DNA from: Ampullaceana balthica
Lineage: Eukaryota; Mollusca; Gastropoda; Lymnaeidae
NCBI GenBank assembly: GCA_944989445.1
Contig: CALYLW010000183.1
Coordinates: 536,247 to 600,246, forward strand
Direction: 5' to 3'
Length of the DNA stretch: 64,000 nucleotides
The first letter of the stretch is position 1; each line of letters begins with the position of its first letter. Both the position numbers and the translations under genes were made by a program. Under the pieces are notes generated by a model, which was not told the origin of the DNA, made no database searches, and worked only from the letters and a program-made list of their open reading frames with translations. This document shows positions 1 to 11,739 of the stretch, in pieces.

Positions 1-185
1 GATGGAGAGCACATATCAATGATTTTTTGAAAATATAAATAAATATTTCATATATTAATTATGTCATTACATATTTCATTTTATATTGATGTACTAGCTT
101 ACACGTGAGTACTCTTAACACTGCACTACAAATACATTATCTAATTCAAAATCATTAACATGAAGCCTTTATCTTTTTTTTTCAG

Positions 186-451
186 AGGCTAATCCTGAAA
201 TTAAAATTCTTGTTATCTTTGAACAACCACAAGGCACAGGTCTGCATTTCTCTTTGACTCTTGATCCCAGTAAACCCACAAGTTCACTTAAAGCTGACCT
301 CACACATTGGACTAAGGTGCCTGTAGAGCATGTGCTTCTCATTCATAAACAAAACAAATTAAGTGATGAACTATCCCTTCTGGACCAGGCTGTTGAACCA
401 GATGACATCATTGTTTTTCGTGACCAGAGATTGAACTACACGTTTCCTTAA
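186..451 (+). CDS. Terminal coding exon of an upstream gene, C-terminus with ubiquitin-like appearance
   Basis: A pyrimidine-rich tract ending in CAG (to 185) forms a splice acceptor, and an open frame runs from 188 to a TAA stop at 449-451, about 87 codons. The frame continues upstream of the first ATG (254), so this is a last exon and not an independent small gene. The peptide has alternating hydrophobic strands, a central KVPVEHVLLIHKQNKLSD segment and a closing EPDDIIVFRD. That pattern resembles the beta-grasp order of ubiquitin-like domains (strand, strand, helix, a strand at VLLIHK, and a final strand at DIIVF). The fold call is inference from pattern; I do not recognise the family. The rest of the gene lies left of the window. 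Confidence 0.6.
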
Positions 452-1879
452 TTCAGAATTCTGTCATGACTTAGATCTGCCATGACTTAGATCTGACATG
501 AGAAAACGCAAAAAGTGGCAATAATTATTAATTTTGGAAATTGGCTGAATTTTAAAATAGTATTAATAACATGCAAGCCTCTTTTCCTTTTATAAACATC
601 TTTAGAAAATCTGTCATTACTTCTACTTATTGCTACATTAACCGGTGGAAAAATCATTGGGTAACCAGAGAAAATTTTACTACACTTGTCTCTCTTACAA
701 CTGTTTGATTCAGGTAAAAATATTGCTTGACCATTATGGCTGCTGTCTTAATTCATCTGTTCAGCATAAATTTAAAAAATATTTATTGACCAGATATTCT
801 AGTGACTTACAATTGTATTTTCCATTGTATATACATTAAAAGTAAGTAGACTTGTTTTTGTCTATATTTACCTTGTTTTTTTTCACATAAGTTTTTTGGG
901 GTTTGGATATTTGATATCTTATCTATTACAGATGCACCTTCTATACAGCAGATTGTTGCATCCTACGCTTATCCATGGTTTATGTCTAGTCATGCTGAAC
1001 GTGAATATATAATGTGCTTAAAATAATTTTTTTCTTTTTGTACCAATATAAAAATATTATTCACCAAGTCTTATGATGAAGCCAAAATATTTTACAAGCA
1101 TTTTATTGTAGACTTGTAAGAGTAAGACAAAAAAAAGGTTTACAAATATTTGCATAAATATCTCAGCTACTTTAGTGAGCCATCCAAGTTTCATAGGCAT
1201 ACAGAATAACTGCATGATGATCAATTACAATAGCCTTACTTTTGATTGCTAGAGACTTTGCATAATTCCATATTATTTTCAATCAAGTCTGTTTCGATAA
1301 AATTAGCCATATGTTTATATGTTTGCTTCTTGGAGAATCGTTTGTATTTTCCCCCTGAAGCAAGACTACTCAGTGGCAATACATTCTTTACTGTAATGTT
1401 TTATTTTTAGAGATTGTCTATATTTACCTTGTGTTTTTTCCATAAATCAGTTTAGGTAAAAAAATTAAACACAAAAATGATGCTCGCAAAAAATTAAATA
1501 AGATTGAGAATAATTTACTTCAAGATTGAATTTTTACAACAGCTTGCTAAATTACTGGTATTAATGCTAGACTTTGACAATTTTTTTTATCACTTTAAAC
1601 ACAATTGTTTATCGCATTGTTTAAAATATTATATTAATGTTTAAAATTATAAACTTTCTAACATCAGTCATCACCTTAAAAGAATTCTATAACTATAATA
1701 TTTTGATACTTTTTGCCTTTGAAAGCTTAAAACTTTTATGATGAAGGAGATTGACTTGCTAATTCATACCTAATTTTCAATACTTTAGTACAATAAATGG
1801 TTCCAAAAGTTCCTGAAATGCACATGCTTCCCCCAGAACTTAAATAAGTTTTATTTTTCTAATAATTATATGATGTAAG
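452..1879. other. AT-rich 3' flank of the upstream gene, no gene seen
   Basis: The sequence is AT-rich with short homopolymer runs. I see no convincing reading frame, no unambiguous AATAAA close to the stop at 451, and no repeat that recurs elsewhere in the window. The 3' UTR of the upstream gene presumably lies in its first few hundred bases. Confidence 0.5.
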
Positions 1880-2040
1880 CAGAAGCGTAACTGGGTTTTA
1901 TGCGCCCTTGCCTAATTCATTTTTGGCGCCCTTGAGAAATAGGGAAAATACTAAATTATACAGAATAAATTGATTATAGAAGGGTTAGCCCTCGCCTCCC
2001 TTGTCAACTGCACCAATGCCAAGTCATTGTTACGCCTCTG
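1880..2040. mobile_element. hAT-type MITE, 161 bp
   Basis: The element begins CAGAAGCGTAACT and ends in the inverse of CAGAGGCGTAACA, a near-perfect 13-bp terminal inverted repeat. It is flanked by an exact 8-bp direct repeat GATGTAAG (1872-1879 and 2041-2048). CA-start TIRs with an 8-bp target duplication are the hAT hallmark. It has no coding capacity, so it is non-autonomous. Confidence 0.85.
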
Positions 2041-2048
2041 GATGTAAG

Positions 2049-4186
2049 TAAATGCTTTAAAAAAATGCATCCATTTTTGAAAACAAAAATTCACTACAGT
2101 ACAAAGTTATTATTTGTTAAAAATCAAGAATTTGTCTATCATTTATTTATCGATATTTATGACAAGAAGTGATGAAATAATCTATCAAGTCAAGTGATTA
2201 ATTCTTCGCAAATTTATTATTTTTTAAAAATAAGTAGTCTGTAATCTTTACGACCTCGCAAACGAATTTAGTTTTTACAGCTTACACTTATATAAGAAAT
2301 ACCTCAACAAAACTTCTGCATATGTACTAATTTTTACAGTTTTCTTATAAATATTTTTCATGAAATCATTTGTATTAAACAAAAAAAATTGCATGCGTTT
2401 TGGAGAATCTGAGTGAAATTACATTGCATGTTATTAATTACTATCCTTTCCAAAGTTAATTGATATGTAAATGGTTTTAATTTTAAACATTTATTTAAAA
2501 ATAATAAATTTTACACTTGGAATTTAACTGTTTACATTGATATTAGATGGCAATAGTTTTACTTTTCTTTTAACGGCATGACATGTCTCATACACGAAAT
2601 AATTTGGTTCAATATTACTCTAAAATAATAGATTTTTGAATTGAATAAGCAGCAAAATCTTATCATGAAAAGAATTGAAGAATAACAGAGGGATGCTGGA
2701 GTGTGAACCACATCGGTTGACACTGACACTTTTCACAAAAACACACACATATTTAATTATTTTATAAATGAAGAATTGCATATTCACTTAATATTGATTG
2801 ATAAAATGAAACTGTTGCTGAACAGATTGATCCACAAATAAAGATTTATGTTAATTATATTAATGGAATCGTTGAGTTGTGGCACTTCTTGGTACTTTTG
2901 TATAAAGTATAAGGTAAGGGCCAGGGGTAAGAGTTTTGTGTATGTGTGTTTTTTATTCCTCTATAAAGGTGAAGTCGTACAAACTCCGTCTCTTCAGACA
3001 ATATAGATTCTTCAATAAAATAGACCAGTTCAAAATTATTTTCTGGAAACAGACTACATAGCTCACAATGAAATGGTTTAACGCGAAAACGTTTAAGAAG
3101 AAATATTGTTCAACACGAAACAAAATTAGCTTAACTCGAAAAGATTTCACTTCTCGGAATGACCACAATAAGGAAATTGAAATAAAGGAGAGACGATGTG
3201 AAACGAAGCTAATTTTGGCTTTAAAATACCGACATACTTGAGATAGCAAGTGAGAGGACCTACAACGTAGTTTATCTAAACCCACGTTCTAGCTTGTCCC
3301 TCCATTCCCACTCCCAATAGACTATAGACTTAAAATCGTCTCATCTTTTATCAGTTGTATTTGGACTTCGGTGACAGGTGTATTGCAGTCTGTATAAAAA
3401 TTACTATAAAAAACTCTGTGCACAATAGCAGAGAGCTCAGGAGGAAAGCAATCCGAAATTAAGTTTTAAAAAAAAGATGCATACTTGATATTTGATGCTA
3501 AAGAACACAAGGCAAAAAATATTATCAGATCATTTGACACAAAGTAAATATTTTTAAAAGTGAAAATTGTGTAGATCTATTCAATTTCTTTAAGGTCTTG
3601 TTAATATTTTTGTTTTTTTTAAATAGATTTTTAATAAATGCATATATATATACATCTATGTAAATGAAATGTACGCTATGAGACGTATCTTTTTTGAGTA
3701 TATGTACTTTATTGTAATACGAAATTGTTTTAACATGTACAAACTTTTCAGTCCCCTCAATTTGGTGTTAAACAATTTTTACTGTATATGCAATATTTTG
3801 TTATGCAATACGCCCACTTGGTATACTTTATAAAGGAGAACATAAATGGTTTAGGGAATATTACTATTTTGAGAAAGATTTTTGATAATGCATGCCAGGC
3901 TTTTGAGCTTATGTGAAGAATCCACCACCGGGGCCCCTAGGCTGACTGGGGCTCTACGCAGAAATCCGGCCCTGCATATTTATAGTAAAAAAACTTTCGT
4001 TTTACGGGTCGTTTAATTATTTCCCTCATATTAACTTCACCGTTTTGTCTGTCTGTCGTGGTCGGTCGGGGGCGGGGGGGGGGCGGAAAAACAAAAGTAA
4101 TAAATTAACCTTAAAACACTTTTTAAAAACTAGTCTTATATTAAAAATGCACTAATTTTCTACTTTTTAGTCTACGCATTTTACAG
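2049..4186. other. Intergenic AT-rich DNA, no gene seen
   Basis: No supportable coding region was found. A short GC-rich tail near 3930-3975 ends in a CCGGCCCTG-type motif resembling one end of a hAT element, but I could not find its partner end. The 110-codon minus-strand frame at 2953-3285 has no recognisable features. Confidence 0.4.
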
Positions 4187-4912
4187 TAAGGGGCCGTCCA
4201 TAAATGACGTCACGCACCTAGGGGGGGGGAGGGGGGTCACACTTGTGTGACGTTGCGTGACGAGGGGGAGGGAGGGGGGTTGAAGAAATGTGACGTCACA
4301 TCAAAAGGGTAACTTTAAATAAAACATCCACTGAAATATTTGGTGCTTACAATTTATTTAATGACTTTTTTTTCTTAATCAGTGCTTCTCAATGTGCTGG
4401 TCTGTAGGCCATTAGACGCTGGTTGGCGTATGCTATCAAGACACGAAAATTAAATCTAATTATAATCCTTAAGTTTGAGAATCCACAAGATAACATATGA
4501 AATTGTTACACTGCGTCGTTTGATGTTGACATCAAAGCATTTGTGATCTAACCGCAGCTCCGTTTGGTTCTCTCATGCCCGTTACCACAAAATATACAAT
4601 TTTATGTATGCGTTACCCCCCCCCCAGACTCTAGGTCCTGCTCATGTGACTCGGGGATTTGGGGGAGCGTCTTTAGCACCCCTCCCCCCCCCCGAAAATG
4701 CTACTGGTGAGTTTTACAAGCATGACAAGTGTCTAAAAATGATTTGAATAGGATTATGTGTAGATATTTTAAGTCAAACGACACGGAATATCCTTTTTCT
4801 TAAAAAGGGGAGGGGGAGGGAATCTATTTGATAGAATTAAAAACTTTTAAGTTTGATATAATTGTTCGATGGTTTTTGATAAAACGCCCCTGGCCATTCT
4901 AGTCTTCTAGAT

Positions 4913-5476
4913 CAGTGCTTCTCAAAGTGGTGGTCCGCGGACCGATGCCAACCGCTGCCGGTCCGCAGATGTTCTCAATAAAACAAACCCGTAAAAACAA
5001 AGTTTTTGACTATAAATCCCTTATATATGAGACATAACTAACAGTATTGATTATTTTCAAACATTTACAGACTGAATCTGTCTTAACACAAGTTTGCTTC
5101 ATAACCCTAGGGGGGAGGGGTGGGTGGGAGGGGGAGAGGGGAAAAGTCTGGTCACCGATTCGCTTGACCGAGCTCAGAGTGACACGTAAAATGTAAACAA
5201 AAGCGCACCGTCGTTTCGTTGGGTCGCCTCAATGCTCAAACTTTCACGTGGCAAAAAAACAATAACAAATCGTGAATTTAAATTACATACCTCATATAAG
5301 GATAAACTAAAAATGCATTAATTTAATTACGGTACGTTCGATCGATCTGAAATTTTGATACGATGCATTGTTAGGTAAGACGGGTCCGTGTGCCAAATTT
5401 CAGTTCGATCGGATCATTGGAAGTGGGTCATTTTCGACTTTTGTTTTTCCGCCCGCCGAGCCCATGAGATGATGAC

Positions 5477-5509
<33 letters not shown>

Positions 5510-5647
5510 CGCCGGTGAAGTTAATATAAGGGATTTAAAAAAGGACAGAAAAAAAATGTCAGTGCAGGGAAAATAGTGCACAGGTCTCTGGTACAATGGA
5601 AAAAATTCCTGCTGGTCCGCAATACTAAAAAAGTATGAGAAGCACTG
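4913..5647. mobile_element. hAT-type MITE, 735 bp, nested
   Basis: Perfect 12-bp inverted ends CAGTGCTTCTCA are flanked by an exact 8-bp duplication TTCTAGAT (4905-4912 and 5648-5655). The element is non-coding. Its interior (for example 5000-5045 and 5280-5410) matches segments at 6650-7040, 8134-8170 and 20560-20970, so it belongs to a dispersed local family. A GA microsatellite (about 5479-5509) lies inside it. It is inserted in the larger TIR element 4190-6627. Confidence 0.9.
5479..5509. repeat. (GA)n microsatellite
   Basis: About 15 uninterrupted AG dinucleotides. It produces serine/leucine-type frames that are not genes. Confidence 0.9.
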
Positions 5648-6639
5648 TTCTAGATATAATGGTAAATGAGCCCATTTAAAATTAGTCAAGTATTCATTAA
5701 CTTTATTGAATGCATCAAATTCTTGACATTGCAATTCGAGAGGAGAACAAAACAACTTTTCTTCTTAGCTCAGTTTTTAAGGCATTAATTTTAAATATCA
5801 AAGAAATGATACGTGATAAAGACAAGTCATGTGGATTAAGATTATTGTCACTCGTGTCAATATAAATGAAAGTATGGTAGATTTAGGTGTCTTCATATAG
5901 TGCGTAGGTAAGAAATCTACATAGTTGTCAAATTTTTAAAAAATGCATTTTCTGGAAGGAACCTGTTTAATAATGGGCATATGTTCCTAGCGTACACGTA
6001 CACATGACGTATTTTAATATATCTAGCGGATTGTAGTGGATGTTATATGTCCCAAATGAGTCTGCATTACCCCCAAGAATTCCCTTTTTGACCCCAGTTC
6101 AGGTTATTTACATCTGTTCGCCGACCTCTGTCTTACGGGATGCCCGTCAGTCAATTGAGGGATTTAAAAAAATATACATTTTAAAAATATTATTTTTAAA
6201 TATATTTTTTTCTAAACAAAGACGTTAACCGTGATGATCAATAGTCAATGTTTAATTTGTATTCATTAAAAATAAAATATAAGCTAAGGATGTTAACACA
6301 GTTCGTTTTCTGAAGGCCGGTTAAACGTTTTTAAAAATGATTCACGCGGGTTACGATATTACAATTTAGATCTTCACTAAATAAATAATAAATACTTAAA
6401 TGACAATAAAAGTGATTTGAAATATACTTATTTTCAAATAGTAAATAAAGTTGTTTTTTGTTTCTTTGTTATTAATTTTTTTTTGTAATTTTTTTTTGGG
6501 GGGGTCAAAGATTTGTGACGTATTTTTAGAGGGGGGGGGTCTAAGTTTTTGCGACGTCGCGTGACAAGGGGGGGGGAGGGGGTCAAAAATCGGCAAAAAT
6601 CGTGTGACGTCATTTATGGACGGCCCCTAAGTGCAAAGC

Positions 6640-7045
6640 CAGCTTACCTTTTGACTATAAATCCCTTATATATGAGACATAACTAAAAGTAGTGATTATG
6701 TTCAAACGCGACATTTACAGACTGAAACAGAATTATCTCCCCTGGTTTTTATCTCCCCTGGGCGCAGGGACGGTAGGGGGTGTGAACAGTGACGGTCGGC
6801 GTCAACGCGTGAACTGTGCACGTGAAAAAATTATAAACAAATAGCTGGACGGACGGTTCCGATTAAACTTACAAAGCAAGCTAATATAAGACTAGTAAAA
6901 AATTACTCACTTCCCGTGATACTATCGAGCTGAAATTTTAAACATAGACTTGTGTTACCTAACAATGCATTGTATCAAAATTTCAGATTGATTGAATGTA
7001 CCGTAATTAAATTAATGCATTTTCAGTTTATCACTATGTAGCCGT
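6640..7045. repeat. Diverged copy of the 4913-5647 MITE interior
   Basis: The stretch near 6650-6720 repeats 5005-5075 in the same orientation, and 6905-7035 matches 5280-5410 in inverted orientation. No target duplication was found, so the boundaries are approximate. Confidence 0.55.
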
Positions 7046-7200
7046 CTGCTACAGTTGACCTCCACGTGTCACTGGAGTTCACTCCAGCCATCGATGACCA
7101 CATCCCCTGTTTTACAGCAAGAGGAATTCAGTCTGCAAATATTTGTTGCGCGGTGCGTATTGCATTGAACATAATCAACATTTTTAGTAATTTCTCTCTT

Positions 7201-8142
7201 AGTGGAAGGCATTTTCGACTCTTTGTCCTGGATGCCCAGGTGGGCGCTTCAGAGGCGACCGCTCCGGGGGGGGGGAGGGGTTCCCAGCTGTTACGTCCTT
7301 TTCTGGGGGAGGGGGCCAGATAGCTGGGAGGGTCTTCCAGGAAGACACATGAAGAGCACTAGGCTCAGGGCTTCTGATTTTCTTCCACATGTAGGATCAT
7401 TAGTTATGTCTCTCCGTCGAGAAGGGGTGGCCTCTACGGGGCTCGACGGACGAGTAGGGTCGCGGGTCGAGGACCTGGCCGTGACCCGCGACCTGAAACC
7501 GACAACTCCTGGCAGGCAATGCCGAAGTCCGATATGTTAGGTATGTTATATGTTATATATGATTACAGTCGCTGTACGGATCTTAGACAAAGCATTTAGA
7601 TGCAATGTCGATGTTGAAAACCATAGTACCCGTTGAGGGTCTGGTTACTCCGAAGTTACCGTTTCGTCCGCCTCATTTTCACTAGCAACGCCATTGAGCG
7701 GTGCTGGTTTAGGGCCAGGAGCACCAGTACGGATTAGCGAAAGGAACCGCGAAGAACGCAGCGGACGCCAGCTCTGAAGAAACCTTCCAGTGGGGGTTGC
7801 ACCCTAGGTAGGTCATTGATGACCCCCCGCTTAGCGGCGGTCCTAACCATTGACATTCGTGTGCTTTGGCGGGGTGGTTCCAAAGTGGTAACGAGTCGTA
7901 GTAGGGAATATCCACCCCTCGTGTGAGGTCAAACTAGTGGGAGGCATCTTCGACATTTTGTCCTGGATGCCCAGGTGGCCGCTTCAGAAGCGACCGCTCC
8001 GGGGGGGGGATCCCAGCTGTTACGTCCCCTTTGGGGAGGGGCCAGATAGCTGAGTGGGGGGTTCTTCCGGGAAGGCCCATAAAGAGCATTAGGCTCGTGG
8101 CTTCTGATTTACTTCTACGTGTAGGATCATTAGTTATGTCTC
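7201..8142. repeat. About 210-bp direct repeat pair (7201-7412 and 7936-8142) flanking a 520-bp GC-richer spacer
   Basis: Both arms start AGTGG(A/G)AGGCAT, share the segment beginning TTGTCCTGGATGCCCAGGTG, and end GGATCATTAGTTATGTCTC. The spacer (7413-7935) is GC-rich and unlike its AT-rich surroundings. I recognise no protein in it. It could be the untranslated region of a retroelement or an element with subterminal repeats; the identity is unknown. Confidence 0.6.
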
Positions 8143-8856
8143 ATATACGGGATTTACAGACAAAACTTTTTTTACGGGCTGTTTAATTTAAAATTGTTTT
8201 TGTGTGTCCCTTAGCCTCGTGGTCGTAGGGGGTTCTAATGTTTCCATTAGAACTTTCTCGGGGCTTGGTAGACTTGGCGGCGCCCATCTCCCCTCCAAGT
8301 CAGCTCAGCGTTGGACTTTCTAGCGATCTTCATATATCACTCTTTATAATGTGGCTTAACGTGGGCTAGATCCCACGCACCACAGCTTGTGAGACGAGAG
8401 CACTACTGACTTCCCTATATTATTACTAATATTACTAGCCTGTAAATGCCTATTGTTAATGTTTGTGAACTAGACGCACACTTGAGAACTCTCAATATTT
8501 GAAACTCTAAAAGTTTGGGCTCGTAGTGTTTACGGGATAAACAAAACCTTTTAACATTTAACAAAACCGTTTAACATTTAACAAAACACTTAATTTTGTA
8601 ATACTTAGTAGCAACGCAAGATAAAAAAAAACTCTTAAGGTAACACACACAAATTGTTTACAAAACTCAAACAAAAGCTTGCCGAGAAAATACTGCGGTT
8701 GTGGACGGTCCAATTGGTGTGCTGTTGCTGCAGTTACTGGGTTTAACATATGGTGGAAAATGTCCCCCCCCCCAATTAAAAAAAATTGCAAAGATGGAAT
8801 ACTTGAGCTGCACAAACCCAAATTATTTCTTCCACAGACCGGAAGAAAAACGCATA
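8143..8856. other. Repeat-derived intergenic DNA, no gene seen
   Basis: Contains a GC-richer tract (8200-8400) of unknown origin and a small tandem of about 20 bp built on AACAAAACCGTTTAACATTT (8541-8590, about 2.5 units). No coding region was identified. Confidence 0.4.
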
Positions 8857-9130
8857 GGGGGCCGTCCATAAAGTACGTCACGCTATTTTTGACCATGTTT
8901 AACCCCGTCCCTCCCCTTGTCACAAACTGTCACAAATCTAGGATCCCCCCCCCAAAGTACGTCACATTTTCGAACAAAAATTTAATTTTTATTAACAAAA
9001 TAATTAAAATTTAATTGATAACACCATGACGTCAAACGTTTCCGGACCCCCCTCCCCCGTTACAAACTTTCACACTTTCTTACACCCCTCTCTCCCCTCC
9101 TGGAGAGTGACGTACTTTATGGACGGTCCC
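8857..9130. mobile_element. TIR element, GGGGCCGTCC family copy 2 (274 bp MITE)
   Basis: The left end reads GGGGGCCGTCCATAAAGTAC and the right end is its inverse with one change. This subfamily has AAAGTACGTCA where copies 1 and 3 have AAATGACGTCA. The flanks (ATA and AAG) show no intact target duplication. It is non-coding; the short frames over it on both strands come from the C-rich and G-rich ends. Confidence 0.7.
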
Positions 9131-10236
9131 AAGCGTGATATCTCGTACAAGTTTCTGAGTATCACATTGTTTATTACTAATAACAATGTGTCTTCAACGG
9201 AGATGAATATTTCTTTAAATACAGGTAATTTTCTTGAGATAGTGGAGTACATTAACAGTAAAACCATCCGCTTTCTTCTTTGATTAAGCTAGAAGCCTTT
9301 AAACATTGATGATGCAATCGAATTCTATCACTTGGAATAAGTTTTTACAAAATGCATTTTAAAAATCAGACAACATAGAATTGAAAAAGCTAGTAGATAA
9401 CATCAAAGAAGAGAATGACAGGTAGTGGTGTAGCTAAGGTTGGTGGCAGCTGGTACATTTAACTCATTGTGTCACTCGCCTCTCTTTTACGACTGCCATG
9501 GTCAGATTTGTGACACGAAACGAACAAAAAGAAATTAATTGACGGTCAAAATGTTTTAAAATTTTTTTTTAAAAAAAGCAACATTTAAAATAAATACGCA
9601 AGCCATACTTACAAAAGACACAAAAGGCAGTTGTCACTGGAAGATAAAAGTTCATTCCATTCAATTTTACCCGGTTGCCGATGATAGGGATTAATATATC
9701 TTAAAATATAATTCTTAACTCACATACATAAACAATTTCATCAGGGTGTAGTATCGTTAATTCATTCGTGAAATTTTACCCCTTCTTATACCGAAACAAC
9801 CATTTCACAAATGCTTTACAAATCTGTATTTTTGGTCAACAATAATGTTACTGGATGATGTCACTTATTACCTCCCCTCCCACCATTCCACCCTCCAGTG
9901 TGTATATTGCTCTCATCACTATGCATTCCGTTACAGGTTAAACAGGTAGGCAAGATTCATGGCTTACATTTGGAAGCTTGATGGTGTGAGTTGACGACAG
10001 AGCGCCTAATACCATACCAATCAGTTGCAATACATCCTGCTGTTTAGTCATGAGGTCAGTACTATAAAACAATAACTTTGAATATTAGGATTTCGTAAAT
10101 AAATTTGTCATCTGCTTATCATTGTCAAATTAATTGTTTCCTTCATCTAACCATGACATGTCATATCAACTTATCTAGTCAGTTTAAATATGCAGAAAGA
10201 GTTAACACACCCACACACACACACACATACACACAA

Positions 10237-10273
<37 letters not shown>

Positions 10274-11728
10274 CTCTGAATATATAAACTAACTAGATAA
10301 GTAGATAGGTCATGGTGAAAAGTAGGAAACGATTAATTTGACAATTTATATTATGTATATATATTAACCAGACAATCAATAGTCGTTGGCCGTAAATCAT
10401 CTAGAAAGTATATATGTATTTGGAGGCAATTCTGCCGTATTCTCCAAATAACCAGCTTCTGCAATATTTCCACAAACTAAGGTATGTGGTGCCGACACAT
10501 TGGACAGGTTAGCGTGAGACGGTTTCTTTCCCCCTCGCTTGCGCCTCGATTTCCACAAACACATCTACCTCACTGACGAAATGTTTCGTGACTGAGTCTC
10601 AGCCCGACTTTCACCAGCACGTAGAGGGGCACGGTACTTATATGGCCAGCAGTTGGTGCGCACGGAGCTAGACTAAAAATAGCCGCTGGCATGCGTTGTT
10701 TTGCTGAGGGGGTTAAATCGATTTTGTTATCTTCCTTCATGATAATTTGGTGATTTTTTTTTAAAGTTAACCAACAGATTCATTTATTACAAAACAAACC
10801 AGTAAACTGTTAAATTACTGGCTTAAATTTATATGCTACATTTCATTCATTACAACAAATGCAGTTTAGTTCGAGACTTAAGTGTTAAGGACTAGTGGGC
10901 GAGGATTGAAGGCTAATAGTTTTTTTTTACTCAGTAGTAACTTATATAGCTCAATACTTTCTAATATGTATATTACGTACGTAGTATTATTTACCCTGTG
11001 ACCTGTGTTTCTGTCAAAACTATGGCAGCAGGTTTTTGTTTGTTTGTTTGTTTTTGTTTTTATAGGGTTTTTACAAATTGAAGTGTAACTTTCTATTTAT
11101 GAAATTTGAAAAACGTATAGAGTATGCTGGGACCCCACCCTCCCCCACTCCCCACCAAACCTTTACACTTTGTGTGTATGATGTTGCCTAGCACTAAATT
11201 TTTTTGCCAGACCTTGGCTGGATGCCTCACACCTAAAGAGATCATTTTTTCTGTCTCTAAAAATAAATAAGTAAAATTCAAGAAATCGACAGATAATTGA
11301 AACAAAATGTACTCAAAAGCTTATTTTAACGAATGTACCCAAACAGTAACAGGAATGGAGGGCGTGAAGTGTACCTCAAATAATGATGTGTACGGTTTGA
11401 TTCATTGGGAATATTTATAAATTTGTATCTCTGCAAGTAAAAGTTATATCTCACATTTTTATGATTCCAATAATTTATACATCGAGCTGATCTCTTAGAA
11501 ATCCGAATAATTACTTGTGTATGCACTCAACTATCATGATGTTGACATGTAAAAAATGAGTGGAATGAAGCTATGTACCCCACACGCTTTAGCAACTTTT
11601 AAATGTTATGTGTGGTCTAAAGCCTGTGTGGCAATGCTATTCAATTTCTGTTGACTACATTGTATCGCTAATAAATTATACGTTCCAACAAAGTGTTTAA
11701 AGTGGTATTTGTTAAACAAACACCATTT
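9131..11728. other. Intergenic, AT-rich, with a CA/TA microsatellite
   Basis: No supportable gene. 9421-9445 resembles a decayed hAT end (GTGGTGTAGCTAAGG, compare the MITEs at 24241 and 62090). A (CA)n tract followed by (TA)n spans about 10205-10268. A GC-richer patch at 10430-10690 has no recognisable coding content. Confidence 0.45.
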
Positions 11729-11739
11729 AATTAGTGCAT

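Larger units (their letters stand above)
4190..6627. mobile_element. TIR DNA transposon, GGGGCCGTCC family copy 1, carrying nested insertions
   Basis: The ends are GGGGCCGTCCATAAATGACG (from 4190) and its inverse (to 6627). They are flanked by the trinucleotide TAA on both sides (4187-4189, 6628-6630), a TWA-type target duplication. Subterminal G-runs and TGTGACGTCACA-like palindromes occur at both ends. Three shorter relatives lie at 8857-9130, 14390-14774 and 53875-54094. No transposase was recognised inside. A TWA target fits PIF/Harbinger-like elements, but the superfamily is inferred from the target site only. The interior holds a complete hAT MITE (4913-5647) and another hAT-like end near 4380. 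Confidence 0.75.

Noticed and set aside
645..839. 64-codon open frame downstream of the first gene
   Set aside because: No recognisable features, no splice connection, and a length expected by chance in AT-rich DNA.
5414..5755. 113-codon minus-strand frame rich in Ser-Leu
   Set aside because: It crosses the GA microsatellite and the end of the hAT MITE and its target duplication.
4221..6580. G-runs that could form G-quadruplexes
   Set aside because: The runs are part of the GGGGCCGTCC transposon ends and recur only with that family, so I do not treat them as independent regulatory signals.
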